Origin: CAVZBW01 sp963778465
Lineage (GTDB): Bacteria; Actinomycetota; Acidimicrobiia; Acidimicrobiales; RAAP-2
Direction of reading: 5' to 3'
Length of the DNA: 64,000 nucleotides
Assembly: GCA_963778465.1 (NCBI GenBank)
Contig: CAVZUK010000002.1
Coordinates: 1,302,001-1,366,000, forward strand
Part shown: piece after piece, positions 51,723 to 61,086 of the stretch
Numbering within the stretch: position 1 is the stretch's first letter
Layout: each line of letters opens with the position of its first letter
Position numbers and translations under genes: made by a program
The notes under the pieces: model-generated
Databases searched by the model: none
Told to the model about the DNA's origin: nothing
The model's input: the letters and a program-made list of their open reading frames with translations, nothing else

Positions 51723-53108
51723 ATGCCGAGCGCCGCCGAGCAACGAACCGCGGCCGTCTTCAAGGCCTACGACATCCGCGGAACGGTGCCCGATCAGCTC
51801 GATGCGGAGCTCTGTCGGGCCGTAGGGCGCGCCTTCGCTCGATTCACCGGCGCGGATCGCCTGCTCGTGGCGCGCGACATGCGGAGCTCGGGAGAGGAGC
51901 TGTCCGGCGCCTTTGCGGAGGGTGCCCGCTGCGAGGGGGCGTCGGTCACGGATCTCGGACTGGCCTCCACGGATCTGGTGTACTTCTCCGCCGGCCGCCT
52001 GGACGCCCCCGGGGCGGTGTTCACGGCCTCGCACAACCCGGCCGCCTACAACGGGATCAAGATGTGTCTGGCCGGGGCCCGTCCGATCGGTCGCGACACC
52101 GGGCTGCTCGAGATCCAGCGGATCACCGAGGAGCTGCTGGAGAACCCCCCGTCCCCGGCGCAGGGCCCGATCGGCACGCTCGATCACCGGGACATGCTGG
52201 AGGAGTACGCCGAGCACGCCCGGTCGTTCATCGATCCGGAGGGCCTGCGCCCGCTGCTCGTCGTTGCCGACACCGCCAACGGGATGGGTGGCCTCGTCGT
52301 GCCGGCCGTGATGCGCGGGATGCCCTTTCGGGTAGAGATCCTCTACGGCGAGCTCGATGGCACCTTTCCCAACCACCCCGCGGACCCGATCCAGCCGGCA
52401 AACCTGGCCGATCTCAAGTCCTCGGTGCTGCGGTCCGGCGCGGATATCGGACTGGCCTTCGACGGGGACGCCGACCGGGTCTTCCTGGTGGACGAGAAGG
52501 CAGACCCCGTGTCGGGGTCACTCACCACGGCGCTCGTGGCGGCCTCCATGCTCGACAAGCACCCCGGAGCCACGATCCTCTACAACCTCATCTGCTCGCA
52601 CGTGGTGCCGGAGGTCATCGCCGAGCGCGGCGGCATCGGCGTCCGCACCCGCGTGGGCCACTCCTACATCAAGCAGACGATGGCCGAGACGGGGGCGGTG
52701 TTCGGCGGCGAGCATTCCGGCCACTACTACTTTCGCGACAACTACCGCGCCGACTCGGGGATCATCGCCGCGCTGGTGGCGCTCGAGCTGCTGGGGCGAG
52801 GTGACCGGCCGTTGTCCGAGCTCCTCGCGCCCTTTCGGCGTTACGCAGACTCCGGCGAGATCAACAGGGAGGTCCCGGACCCCGCCGCCACCGTGGAGGC
52901 AGTGGCCCGGCACCTGGAGGCAGAGGGGGTCGAGGTCGATCGCCTCGACGGGCTCACCGCGGACTACGGGGACTGGTGGTACAACCTGCGTCCCTCCAAC
53001 ACCGAGCCGCTGCTTCGCCTCAACCTCGAGGCCAGGACCGCCGAGGAGTGCCGCGCTCACGTCCAAGAGGTGTCGGAGCTGATAGACCGCCTTGCGCAGG
53101 CGGGATGA
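51723..53108 (+). CDS. manB: Phosphomannomutase/phosphoglucomutase
   Basis: Interconverts mannose-6-phosphate and mannose-1-phosphate for GDP-mannose supply. The 461-aa protein has all four alpha-D-phosphohexomutase signatures: KAYDIRGTVP, the phosphoserine loop FTASHNPAAYNGIKM (about 100-114), metal loop FDGDADRVFLV (about 243-253), sugar loop GGEHSGHYYF (about 327-336) and phosphate loop RPSNTEPLLRLN (about 422-433). It heads a three-gene unit and follows the mycobacterial layout in which manB, a small protein and a Pgi/Pmi-like gene are neighbours. Confidence 0.95.
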   Translation: MPSAAEQRTAAVFKAYDIRGTVPDQLDAELCRAVGRAFARFTGADRLLVARDMRSSGEELSGAFAEGARCEGASVTDLGLASTDLVYFSAGRLDAPGAVFTASHNPAAYNGIKMCLAGARPIGRDTGLLEIQRITEELLENPPSPAQGPIGTLDHRDMLEEYAEHARSFIDPEGLRPLLVVADTANGMGGLVVPAVMRGMPFRVEILYGELDGTFPNHPADPIQPANLADLKSSVLRSGADIGLAFDGDADRVFLVDEKADPVSGSLTTALVAASMLDKHPGATILYNLICSHVVPEVIAERGGIGVRTRVGHSYIKQTMAETGAVFGGEHSGHYYFRDNYRADSGIIAALVALELLGRGDRPLSELLAPFRRYADSGEINREVPDPAATVEAVARHLEAEGVEVDRLDGLTADYGDWWYNLRPSNTEPLLRLNLEARTAEECRAHVQEVSELIDRLAQAG

Positions 53109-53138
53109 CCGCGAGCGCGACACGCAGAGGAGCCGACG

Positions 53139-53384
53139 ATGGATCTTGATCCGCTGCTCATCGAGGTGCTGGCATGCCCGGAGGACAAAGGACCTCTCCT
53201 GTGGTTTCCCTCCGAGCAGAGGCTGTACAACCCGAGGCTCAAGCGGAGCTACGACGTTCGTGAGGGAGTCCCCGTGATGTTGATCGACGAGGCCACCACG
53301 GTTGACCAGCCGGAGCACGAGCGGCTGATGGCCAAGGCGGCTGCCGAGGACGTCGTCGAGACCGGGCACGGACCGAGCGCATGA
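53139..53384 (+). CDS. Trm112/UPF0434-like small protein lacking most zinc cysteines
   Basis: Protein of 81 aa. LLIEVLACPEDKGPLLWF and YDVREGVPVMLIDEA fit the Trm112/YcaR fold, whose members activate methyltransferases or act as small adaptors. Only one cysteine is present (about residue 13); the other zinc ligands of the family are replaced, so the metal site is probably lost. The ATG has GAGGAG about 6 nt upstream. It overlaps the Pgi/Pmi gene by 4 bases (ATGA), hence coupled. The role in this operon is not known. Confidence 0.8.
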   Translation: MDLDPLLIEVLACPEDKGPLLWFPSEQRLYNPRLKRSYDVREGVPVMLIDEATTVDQPEHERLMAKAAAEDVVETGHGPSA

Positions 53385-54496
53385 CCCTCGCGGGATCCGG
53401 CTCCACGAGTCAGACCCCGACGGCCAGCGACTCGAGGGGTGTGCCGCCCACCAACCCGCTCCCGCTCGACTCGATCGGCATGTGGGAGGTGACGCTCGGG
53501 CTTCCGGAGCAGATCGGGCAGGCCGCAGTCGCCGCCGAGGAGGTCGTCGCGAGCGTCGACCCCGAGCTCTGGCAGCGCCGGTTCGCCAACGTGGCGGTCT
53601 TCGGCATGGGGGGCAGCGGGGTGGCGGGCGACATCCTGCAGGCCCTGGCCGCGCCGCGCTTCTCGGTACCGGTGCTCCCGCTCAAGTCGTACCGCGCCCC
53701 CAAGTTCGTGGGCCCGGAGACCCTGGCCTTCGCGCTCTCGTGCTCCGGCGACACCGAGGAGACCGTCTCGGCCGCGTCGGCGGCTTGGGAGGCGGGGGCC
53801 ACCGTGGTGGCGGTGGCCGGCGGGGGGAGGCTCGCCGAGCTGGCCGCCGAGCGCGGCGCGCCGCTCTTCGGCGTGCCCGGCAACCTGCCCCAGCCGAGGG
53901 CCGCGCTCGGAGCGATGACCGTGCCCACGCTCGTGGCCCTCCGTGCCTGCGACCTCCTGCCCGAGGCCGACGCCCTGATCGCCTCAGGGGTGGAGCAGCT
54001 CGAGCGGCGACGCGAGGAGCTGCTCGGGTCCTCGAGCCCGGCTCCGAGGATCGCCTCGACCATCGGCCGCACCGTGACGCTCGTCCACGGTGGCGAGGGT
54101 CCCGGCGCCGTCGCGGCAACTCGGTGGAAGACCCAGATCAACGAGAACGTGAAGGCCCCCGCCTTTGCCTCCGTCCAGCCGGAGCTCTGCCACAACGAGG
54201 TGGCGGGCTGGGGCCAGCACGGGGACATCACCCGGCAGGTGCTCACCCTGGTCGCGCTCCGGTGCCCGAGCGATCACCCCCAGGTGGCGCGCCGGATCGA
54301 CGTCATGATGGACCTCCTCCTGGAAGTGGTCCACGACGTCGTCGAGGTCTGGGGCGCCGGCGACACCGACCTGGCGCAGCTCCTCGACCTCGTGCTGGTC
54401 GGGGACGTGGTCTCGCTGCTCCTTGCGGGTCAGGAGGGGGTAGACCCGGGGCCGGTCCCCATCCTGGGCGAGATCAAGGCCCTCGTGGCCGGCTGA
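53381..54496 (+). CDS. Bifunctional phosphoglucose/phosphomannose isomerase-like SIS protein
   Basis: SIS-domain sugar isomerase of 371 aa. VAVFGMGGSGVAGDIL (about 69-84) is the first SIS phosphate loop, ALSCSGDTEETVSAASAA (about 117-134) the second, and RWKTQINENVKAPAFASVQPELCHNEVAGW (shortened here to its key residues Glu, Asn, His at about 249-278) the C-terminal active-site region typical of Pgi/Pmi enzymes. It would supply mannose-6-phosphate from fructose-6-phosphate to ManB. Actinobacteria often have this protein beside manB. ATG overlaps the preceding stop. Confidence 0.85.
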   Translation: MTLAGSGSTSQTPTASDSRGVPPTNPLPLDSIGMWEVTLGLPEQIGQAAVAAEEVVASVDPELWQRRFANVAVFGMGGSGVAGDILQALAAPRFSVPVLPLKSYRAPKFVGPETLAFALSCSGDTEETVSAASAAWEAGATVVAVAGGGRLAELAAERGAPLFGVPGNLPQPRAALGAMTVPTLVALRACDLLPEADALIASGVEQLERRREELLGSSSPAPRIASTIGRTVTLVHGGEGPGAVAATRWKTQINENVKAPAFASVQPELCHNEVAGWGQHGDITRQVLTLVALRCPSDHPQVARRIDVMMDLLLEVVHDVVEVWGAGDTDLAQLLDLVLVGDVVSLLLAGQEGVDPGPVPILGEIKALVAG

Positions 54497-54553
54497 CCCG
54501 GCTGGCCCTGCTGGCCCGGCGGTCCGGCCCGGGGCATCGGCGGACCGGCAGGT

Positions 54554-55759
<1,206 letters not shown>

Positions 55760-55957
55760 CAGTTGGGACTCCTCGGGTGTCGGTCGGCGCTCGCGCTCGG
55801 CGCCCGCCATACTTGGGCCATACGGCCTCCTCGGGAGCCTACCAAGGGGCATTCCGCGCCCGGCCGGCTGGTGGCCGCGGCGAAGCGAGAGCGGTCGAGG
55901 CGTCGCGGGCGAGCCGGGCGGGCCTCCGAGGCCGGTGGATGGCACCAGGTTTTGGTT

Positions 55958-55971
55958 TGTAACGTGTTCCA
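55958..55971. promoter_or_regulatory. KstR-like operator palindrome
   Basis: The 14-mer TGTAACGTGTTCCA matches the mycobacterial KstR pattern TnnAACnnGTTnnA at all eight fixed positions. It lies in the divergent region between the thiolase and FadE genes and overlaps a TAACGT -10-like box (55960-55965) of the FadE gene at 55986. Repression of both directions is the expected effect. No kstR gene is in the window. Confidence 0.65.
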
Positions 55972-55985
55972 GACGGGAGGGTCGC

Positions 55986-57161
55986 ATGGAGATCGGATAC
56001 ACCAAGGAGCAAGAGGCGCTTCGCCAGGAGCTGCGCAGCTACTACCGCGAGCTGCTCAGCCCCGAGGTCGAGGCCGGCCTGGCCGAGGGGCATGGCATCG
56101 GTCCCATGATGCGCCAGGTCGTCCGGCAGATGGGCAAGGACGGGTGGCTCGGCATCGGATGGCCCAAGGAATGGGGCGGTCAGGGCCGCACGCCGATGGA
56201 GCAGTTCATCTTCTTCGACGAGTCGATGCGATCCGGCGCCCCGGTACCCATGCTCACGATCAACACGGTCGGCCCGACCATCATGAACTTCGGGACCGAG
56301 GAGCAGAAGGCGGAGTTCCTGCCCCGCATCCTGGGCGGGGAGATCCATTTCTGCATCGGCTACACCGAGCCCAACGCCGGGACCGACCTGGCGGCGCTCA
56401 CGACCAGGGCGGTCCGAGACGGCGACGAGTACATCATCAACGGGACCAAGGTCTTCACGAGCCTGGCCGGCGGGGCCGACTACATCTGGCTCGCGACCCG
56501 TACCAACCCCGACGCCTCCAAGCACAAGGGCATCTCGATGTTCCTCGTGCCGACCGACACGCCGGGCATCCGCATCCAGCCCATGTCGTTGCTCAGCACG
56601 CACAACATCAACTACGTCTTCTACGAGGACGTGCGGGTGCCCGCCACCTGCCTGGTGGGCGGTGAGAACAACGGTTGGTCGCTCATCACGAACCAGCTCA
56701 ACCACGAGCGGGTGACGCTGTGCTCGCCCGGTGTGATCGAGCGCATGCTCGCAGACGTGCGGGAATGGGCCCAGGGCACCAAGCTCCCCGACGGTCGCCG
56801 GGTGGTCGACCAGGAGTGGGTCCAGGTCCACCTGGCCAAGATCCATGCCGAGCTCGAGTACCTCCGGCTGCTCAACTGGAAGGTGGCCTGGATGGCCACC
56901 GAGGGGAAGTTGGACGTCGCCGACGCCTCGTCCATCAAGGTGTTCGGCACCGAGTTCTACCTGCGTTCCTTCCGCATGATGATGGAGATCATCGGCCAGT
57001 CGGCCTACCTGCAGAAGGGATCGCCCGGCGCCGTGCTCGCCGGGCGCCTCGAGATGCAGGCGCGCAGCATGATCATCCTCACCTACGGGGGCGGGACCAA
57101 CGAGATCCAGCGCGATCTCATCGCCATCTTCGGGCTCGGGCTCCCGCGCTCCCTGCGCTAG
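55986..57161 (+). CDS. Acyl-CoA dehydrogenase, FadE alpha-type (ChsE-like subunit)
   Basis: FAD-dependent acyl-CoA dehydrogenase of 391 aa. It contains WLGIGWPKEWGGQGRTPMEQ (about 53-72), IHFCIGYTEPNAGTDLAALT (about 119-138), NGTKVFTSLAGGADYIWLA, GGENNGWSLITNQLNHERV and the C-terminal QKGSPGAVLAGRLEM and TYGGGTNEIQRDLIA. It is directly followed by a second, more divergent ACAD. In mycobacteria such adjacent pairs form alpha2beta2 enzymes of cholesterol side-chain beta-oxidation (FadE26/27, FadE28/29), which I infer here. ATG has GGGAGG about 6 nt upstream. Confidence 0.9.
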   Translation: MEIGYTKEQEALRQELRSYYRELLSPEVEAGLAEGHGIGPMMRQVVRQMGKDGWLGIGWPKEWGGQGRTPMEQFIFFDESMRSGAPVPMLTINTVGPTIMNFGTEEQKAEFLPRILGGEIHFCIGYTEPNAGTDLAALTTRAVRDGDEYIINGTKVFTSLAGGADYIWLATRTNPDASKHKGISMFLVPTDTPGIRIQPMSLLSTHNINYVFYEDVRVPATCLVGGENNGWSLITNQLNHERVTLCSPGVIERMLADVREWAQGTKLPDGRRVVDQEWVQVHLAKIHAELEYLRLLNWKVAWMATEGKLDVADASSIKVFGTEFYLRSFRMMMEIIGQSAYLQKGSPGAVLAGRLEMQARSMIILTYGGGTNEIQRDLIAIFGLGLPRSLR

Positions 57162-57245
57162 CCCGCCCGACGCGTTCGCGCCCTACCCGGACCCCGGGCG
57201 GCGCCCGATTCGTGCTCATTCTTCGATCGACAGGAGCAATTCCCC

Positions 57246-58433
57246 ATGGACTTCTCGTACAGCGAGGAACAAGAGGCCGTCCGCCAGCTCGCCAACCAGA
57301 TCTACGACGAGCGCTCGACCCACGAGCGGCTGCGGGAGATCGAGGCCGCTCCCGGTGACGGGGGTCCCTTCGACCGCGAGCTCTGGTCGGAGCTGGCCGG
57401 AGCCGGGCTTCTCGGCATCGGCCTCCCCGAGGAGGTCGGCGGCGCGGGCCTCGACTTCGTCGCCGAGTGCCTCGTCGTAGAGGCTGCGGGCCGCACCGCG
57501 GCGTACACCCCCGTCGTCGAGACGATGGTCTACGGCGCGGGGACCATCTCGCGCTTCGGGACGGACGAGCAGCGCCAGCGTTGGCTTCCGGGCGTCGCGA
57601 GCGGCGAGCGGATCGTGACCGCGGCGCTTGCCGAGCTCTTCAACGACGTCGCCGTCCCCGGCCTGGAGTCGCCCCTGACCACGGCCACGCCCGACGGTTC
57701 GGGCTGGGTCCTCGAGGGGACCAAGGCCTGTGTCGCGGCAGGCCTGCTTGCCGACACCGTGCTGGTCCCGGCCACCCTGCTCGACGCCGACGGCTCGCGC
57801 CTGGGCATCGGTGTGTTCGTCGTGGGCTCGGAGGACCTGGGCGGCCCGACGGGCGGGCGCCGCACCAGCCAGAACCCCACGACCGGCCGGCTCGAGGCCA
57901 TCTTGGACCTGTCCGGCATCCGGGTGGGCGAGGACGTGCTGCTCGGAGGCCGGGGTGCGGACGGCGCGTCCATCGTCGCCGACCTGAGCCAGCGCGGCAC
58001 CGCGGCGCTCTGCGTCTTCGAGGCCGCCGTCTGTGCCTCCGCCTTGAAGCTCACCGGCGAGTACGCCAAGACCCGGGAGCAGTTCGGCAAGCCCATCGCC
58101 ACGTTCCAGGCCGTCGGGCAGCGGGTCGCCGACGCCTACGTGGACACGGAGGCTGTGCGGCTCACGGCGTGGCAGGCGGCATGGCGCCTGTCCGAGGGGC
58201 TTCCCTCGACGGCCGAGGTGGCGACCGCCAAGTACTGGGCGGCCGAGGGGGGCCAGCGTGCCGTCCACGCGGCGGCACACATCCACGGTGGGGTGGGCGT
58301 CGACCGGGACTACCCCCTGCACCGGTACTTCCTCCTGACCGAGCAGGTGGAGCTGACGCTCGGCTCGGCCATGGACAGCCTCCTGCGCCTCGGTGCCCAC
58401 CTGGCGGCCGAGCCGGTCGACGCCTCGCTGTAG
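57246..58433 (+). CDS. Acyl-CoA dehydrogenase, FadE beta-type partner subunit
   Basis: ACAD-fold protein of 395 aa with lower motif conservation than its neighbour. It shows MDFSYSEEQEAVRQLANQI, GLLGIGLPEEVGGAGLDFV, TREQFGKPIATFQAVGQRVA (about 278-297) with FAD-binding Arg/Gln, and HIHGGVGVDRDYPLHRYF (about 343-360). The middle domain lacks the usual TEPxAGTD loop. This is typical of the partner chain in heteromeric steroid ACADs, where one chain supplies catalysis and the other part of the FAD site. GACAGGAG lies about 8 nt before the ATG. Spacing to the alpha gene is 84 bp. Confidence 0.87.
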   Translation: MDFSYSEEQEAVRQLANQIYDERSTHERLREIEAAPGDGGPFDRELWSELAGAGLLGIGLPEEVGGAGLDFVAECLVVEAAGRTAAYTPVVETMVYGAGTISRFGTDEQRQRWLPGVASGERIVTAALAELFNDVAVPGLESPLTTATPDGSGWVLEGTKACVAAGLLADTVLVPATLLDADGSRLGIGVFVVGSEDLGGPTGGRRTSQNPTTGRLEAILDLSGIRVGEDVLLGGRGADGASIVADLSQRGTAALCVFEAAVCASALKLTGEYAKTREQFGKPIATFQAVGQRVADAYVDTEAVRLTAWQAAWRLSEGLPSTAEVATAKYWAAEGGQRAVHAAAHIHGGVGVDRDYPLHRYFLLTEQVELTLGSAMDSLLRLGAHLAAEPVDASL

Positions 58434-58483
58434 GGAGGTCGCGCCGCGCCGACCCCTCGGCGGACCGGACCGACCCGGATGGG

Positions 58484-59518
58484 TCAGAGGACGAGCTCGG
58501 CCATGGTCCGGAGAGTGGCGACGTCGCCGTTCACGAGCAGGGAGGTGGCGATCGACTCGCGCCACGCCTCGAGGTCGTCGCGGATCTTCGCCACCGGACC
58601 GATCAGGGCCACGTCCTCGACCATGGCCGTGGGGACCGAGGCGGTCGCTTCCGCCTGGTGTCCGTCGAGGTAGAGCGACTGGATGCGAGCGGCCTCCGCC
58701 TCGTAGCCCATCCGGACGAAGAGGTCGTAGTGGAAGTTCATCTCGCGGGCGCCCATGCCGCCGATGTAGAGCGCGAGGGCGGGACGGAACAGGTCGGCCG
58801 CCTTCTCGACGTCGTCCATGATGACCGTCGGCGTGAAGGCGAGGACCTCGAAGTCCGCCCGGCCCCTCCTCGCCCCCGGTCGGGCGAACCCCTCGTCCAG
58901 GGCGGCCTCCGACGTCTTCATCTCCCTCGGTGAGAACCAGATCGGGAACCATCCGTCGGCGATCTCCGCCGCCAGCGCGACGTTCTTCGGACCCTCCGCC
59001 CCGAGGACGATGGGGATCTCGTTGCGCAGGGGGTGCACGATGGACTTGAGCGGCTTGCCCAGGCCCGAACCCCCGGGATAGGGGAGGGGGTAATGGGGGC
59101 CGTCGTTCGTCACCGGTGCCTCCCGCCGGAGCACGTCGCGCACGATGGTCACGTACTCGCGCGTCCGGGCCAGAGGCTTGGGGAACGGCTGCCCGTACCA
59201 GCCCTCGACGACCTGGGGCCCGGACACGCCCAGGCCGAGGACGAAGCGGCCGCCGGAGAGGTGGTCGATGGTCAGCGCGGCCATGGCCATCGCGGTGGGT
59301 GTGCGCGCCGAGAGCTGGCAGAGCGAGGTGCCGAGACGGACCCGGCTCGTGCTCGACCCCCACCACGCGAGCGGGGTGAGGGCGTCGGACCCGTAGGACT
59401 CGGCCGTCCACACGGAGTCGTAGCCGAGGCGCTCGGCCTCGAGCATCAGCTCGATGGGGTTGGCGGGCGGGCCCGAGCCCCAGTAGCCGAGCTGCAGACC
59501 CAACTTCATCGATCGCAT
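58484..59518 (-). CDS. LLM-class F420-dependent oxidoreductase
   Basis: Luciferase-like TIM-barrel protein of 344 aa. MKLGLQLGYWGSGPPANPIE, YDSVWTAESYGSDALTPLAW, RVRLGTSLCQLSARTPTAMA, GGRFVLGLGVSGPQVVEGWYG (about 89-109) and IPIVLGAEGPKNVALAAEIADGW are characteristic of F420-binding LLM enzymes. Mycobacteria have a similar gene (Rv3520c) within the cholesterol region, a comparison from memory. AGGAGA lies 3-4 nt before the ATG at 59518. It is downstream of the P450 gene on the same strand. Together with cofD/cofE it shows F420 is used. The reaction is unknown. Confidence 0.88.
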   Translation of the reverse strand: MRSMKLGLQLGYWGSGPPANPIELMLEAERLGYDSVWTAESYGSDALTPLAWWGSSTSRVRLGTSLCQLSARTPTAMAMAALTIDHLSGGRFVLGLGVSGPQVVEGWYGQPFPKPLARTREYVTIVRDVLRREAPVTNDGPHYPLPYPGGSGLGKPLKSIVHPLRNEIPIVLGAEGPKNVALAAEIADGWFPIWFSPREMKTSEAALDEGFARPGARRGRADFEVLAFTPTVIMDDVEKAADLFRPALALYIGGMGAREMNFHYDLFVRMGYEAEAARIQSLYLDGHQAEATASVPTAMVEDVALIGPVAKIRDDLEAWRESIATSLLVNGDVATLRTMAELVL

Positions 59519-59581
59519 CGTTCTCCTCGTCGTGGCTCTGTGGTCGGCGCGCCAGGGGGGAAGGGTTGCCGGGACGGTGGG

Positions 59582-60892
59582 CTACCGCGCCAGCGGGGCC
59601 CTCGGCTCGAAGGTGACCGGCAGGTGCTTCGTGCCGTTGATGAAATTCGAGTAGAGACGCAATGGCGGTCCCGCCGGCTCCAGGTCGGGCAAGCGATCGA
59701 GGAGGCGGTCGAACATGACCTTGATCTCCATGCGTGCCAGGTTGGCGCCGAGGCAGAAATGGGGGCCGCCACCACCGAACACGATGTGGGGGTTGGGGTC
59801 CCGGCCGACGTCGAAGCGGTCCGGCTCGGCGAAGACGGTCTCGTCCCTGTTGGCCGAGATGTGCCAGAAGACGACCTTCTCGCCTGCCCGGAGCTGCTGG
59901 TCCCCGAGCTCGCAGTCCTGGATGACGTCCCGCCGGAAGTGCATCACCGGGGTGACGAATCGCAGCATCTCCTCGATGGCCAGAGGAAGGAGGGAGCGGT
60001 CCTCCCGGAGCCGGCGCCACTCGTCGGGGTGCTCGAAGAACGCCGTCATGGCACCGGACATCAGGTTGCGGGTGGTCTCGTTGCCGGCGACGGCCAGCAG
60101 GAGAAAGAAGAGATCGAGCTCGACCTGGCTCAGGGACTCGCCGTCCATCTCGGCCCGGGTCAGGACCGAGAGCACGTCCTCGCTCGGATGGGCGCGCTTT
60201 TGGGCCGTGAGCACGTCTGCGTAGGCGAAGAGCTCGGCGGAGGCGCGCATCGACTCCTCCTCGACGGCCTCCTCGGCCGCCCCGACGTCGTCGGTGCCCT
60301 CGCGGAGCCTGTTGGCGGGCATGTACTCCGGATCGTCCCGGCCGATCATGCGGTTGGACCAGTCAAAGACCCGGTGGCGGTCCTCCTCTGGCACACCCAT
60401 GATCTCTGCGATCACGAGGAGCGGCAGCTCGGCGGCGAGGTCGACCACGAAGTCCGCCTCGCCGCGCTCGCAGACGTCGTCGATGATGCGGTCCGCGTAC
60501 TGCACGATCCGCGCCTCGAGATCGCGCACCATGCGCGGGGTGAAGCCCTTGTTGACGAGCCGCCGGTAGCGGGTGTGCATGGGCGGGTCCATGTTCAGCA
60601 TCATCAGCCGTTGCCGCTCGAGGTGGCTGGGCTCGAGGTCGGCGAGCACGACACCCCCCCGGGAGGAGGAGAAGTGCTCGACGTCCCGGTTGACGCGGAC
60701 GCAGTCCTCGTACCGGGTGACGCACCAATAGGTGTCGTAGCGCGACCCGAGGTTCGGGTGACGGTAGACGGGGTGCTCGCGTCGGAGGTAGCGAAACCAT
60801 TCGAAAGGCACTCCCCGGACGAAACGGCCCCCGTCATTGAGATCGATGTCGTCCAGGCTCGTGGGCTCGGACTTGGTGTCGATGACGCTCAC
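59582..60892 (-). CDS. Cytochrome P450 (CYP125/CYP142-like)
   Basis: Heme monooxygenase of 436 aa. I-helix LLAVAGNETTRNLMSGAM (AGxETT, about 257-274), K-helix ExxR in IEEMLRFVTPVMHFRR, and the heme loop FGGGGPHFCLGANLARME (Cys about 373) are all intact. RQRLMMLNMDPPMHTRYRRL is the C-helix region. Overall pattern recalls bacterial sterol C26/C27 hydroxylases that start cholesterol side-chain breakdown, and the gene sits next to fadE and chsH2-like genes as in the mycobacterial igr locus. GTG at 60892 has GGGAGGGA about 4 nt upstream. Steroid substrate is inferred. Confidence 0.9.
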   Translation of the reverse strand: MSVIDTKSEPTSLDDIDLNDGGRFVRGVPFEWFRYLRREHPVYRHPNLGSRYDTYWCVTRYEDCVRVNRDVEHFSSSRGGVVLADLEPSHLERQRLMMLNMDPPMHTRYRRLVNKGFTPRMVRDLEARIVQYADRIIDDVCERGEADFVVDLAAELPLLVIAEIMGVPEEDRHRVFDWSNRMIGRDDPEYMPANRLREGTDDVGAAEEAVEEESMRASAELFAYADVLTAQKRAHPSEDVLSVLTRAEMDGESLSQVELDLFFLLLAVAGNETTRNLMSGAMTAFFEHPDEWRRLREDRSLLPLAIEEMLRFVTPVMHFRRDVIQDCELGDQQLRAGEKVVFWHISANRDETVFAEPDRFDVGRDPNPHIVFGGGGPHFCLGANLARMEIKVMFDRLLDRLPDLEPAGPPLRLYSNFINGTKHLPVTFEPRAPLAR

Positions 60893-60975
60893 GATTCCCT
60901 CCCTGGGCCCGAGTAACAGACCGGCGCGCAGGTCTCGATCCCGATTCCCGCCGCGTGGCTCGGCGGCGCGCGATC

Positions 60976-60989
60976 TGGAACGCGTGTCA
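60976..60989. promoter_or_regulatory. Second KstR-like site (one mismatch) on the P450 side
   Basis: TGGAACGCGTGTCA matches TnnAACnnGTTnnA at seven of eight fixed positions (GTG for GTT). It lies just downstream of a minus-strand TATGCT -10-like box (60998-60993), where the P450 transcript would start. Confidence 0.45.
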
Positions 60990-61024
60990 GAAAGCATAGG
61001 CGGGCGTCAGCCGGTCGTGGGAGG

Positions 61025-61038
61025 GGGAACGTGTTACA
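61025..61038. promoter_or_regulatory. Third KstR-like site on the FadE side
   Basis: GGGAACGTGTTACA shares the AACGTGTT core with the site at 55958 and matches seven of eight fixed positions (first T is G). It overlaps a TACAGT -10-like box (61035-61040) for the FadE gene at 61087. Its centre is 49 bp from the second site. Confidence 0.55.
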
Positions 61039-61059
61039 GTCCCGCGCCCGAGACCGGCA

Positions 61060-61082
61060 ACACGAGACGGCACACGAGACGG
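61060..61082 (+). repeat. Short direct repeat before the FadE start
   Basis: ACACGAGACGG occurs twice (61060-61070 and 61072-61082) with a 12-bp period in the 5' untranslated region, ending 4 nt before the ATG. It may provide duplicated weak ribosome-binding purines or be a replication-slippage product. Confidence 0.7.
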
Positions 61083-61086
61083 GTCC

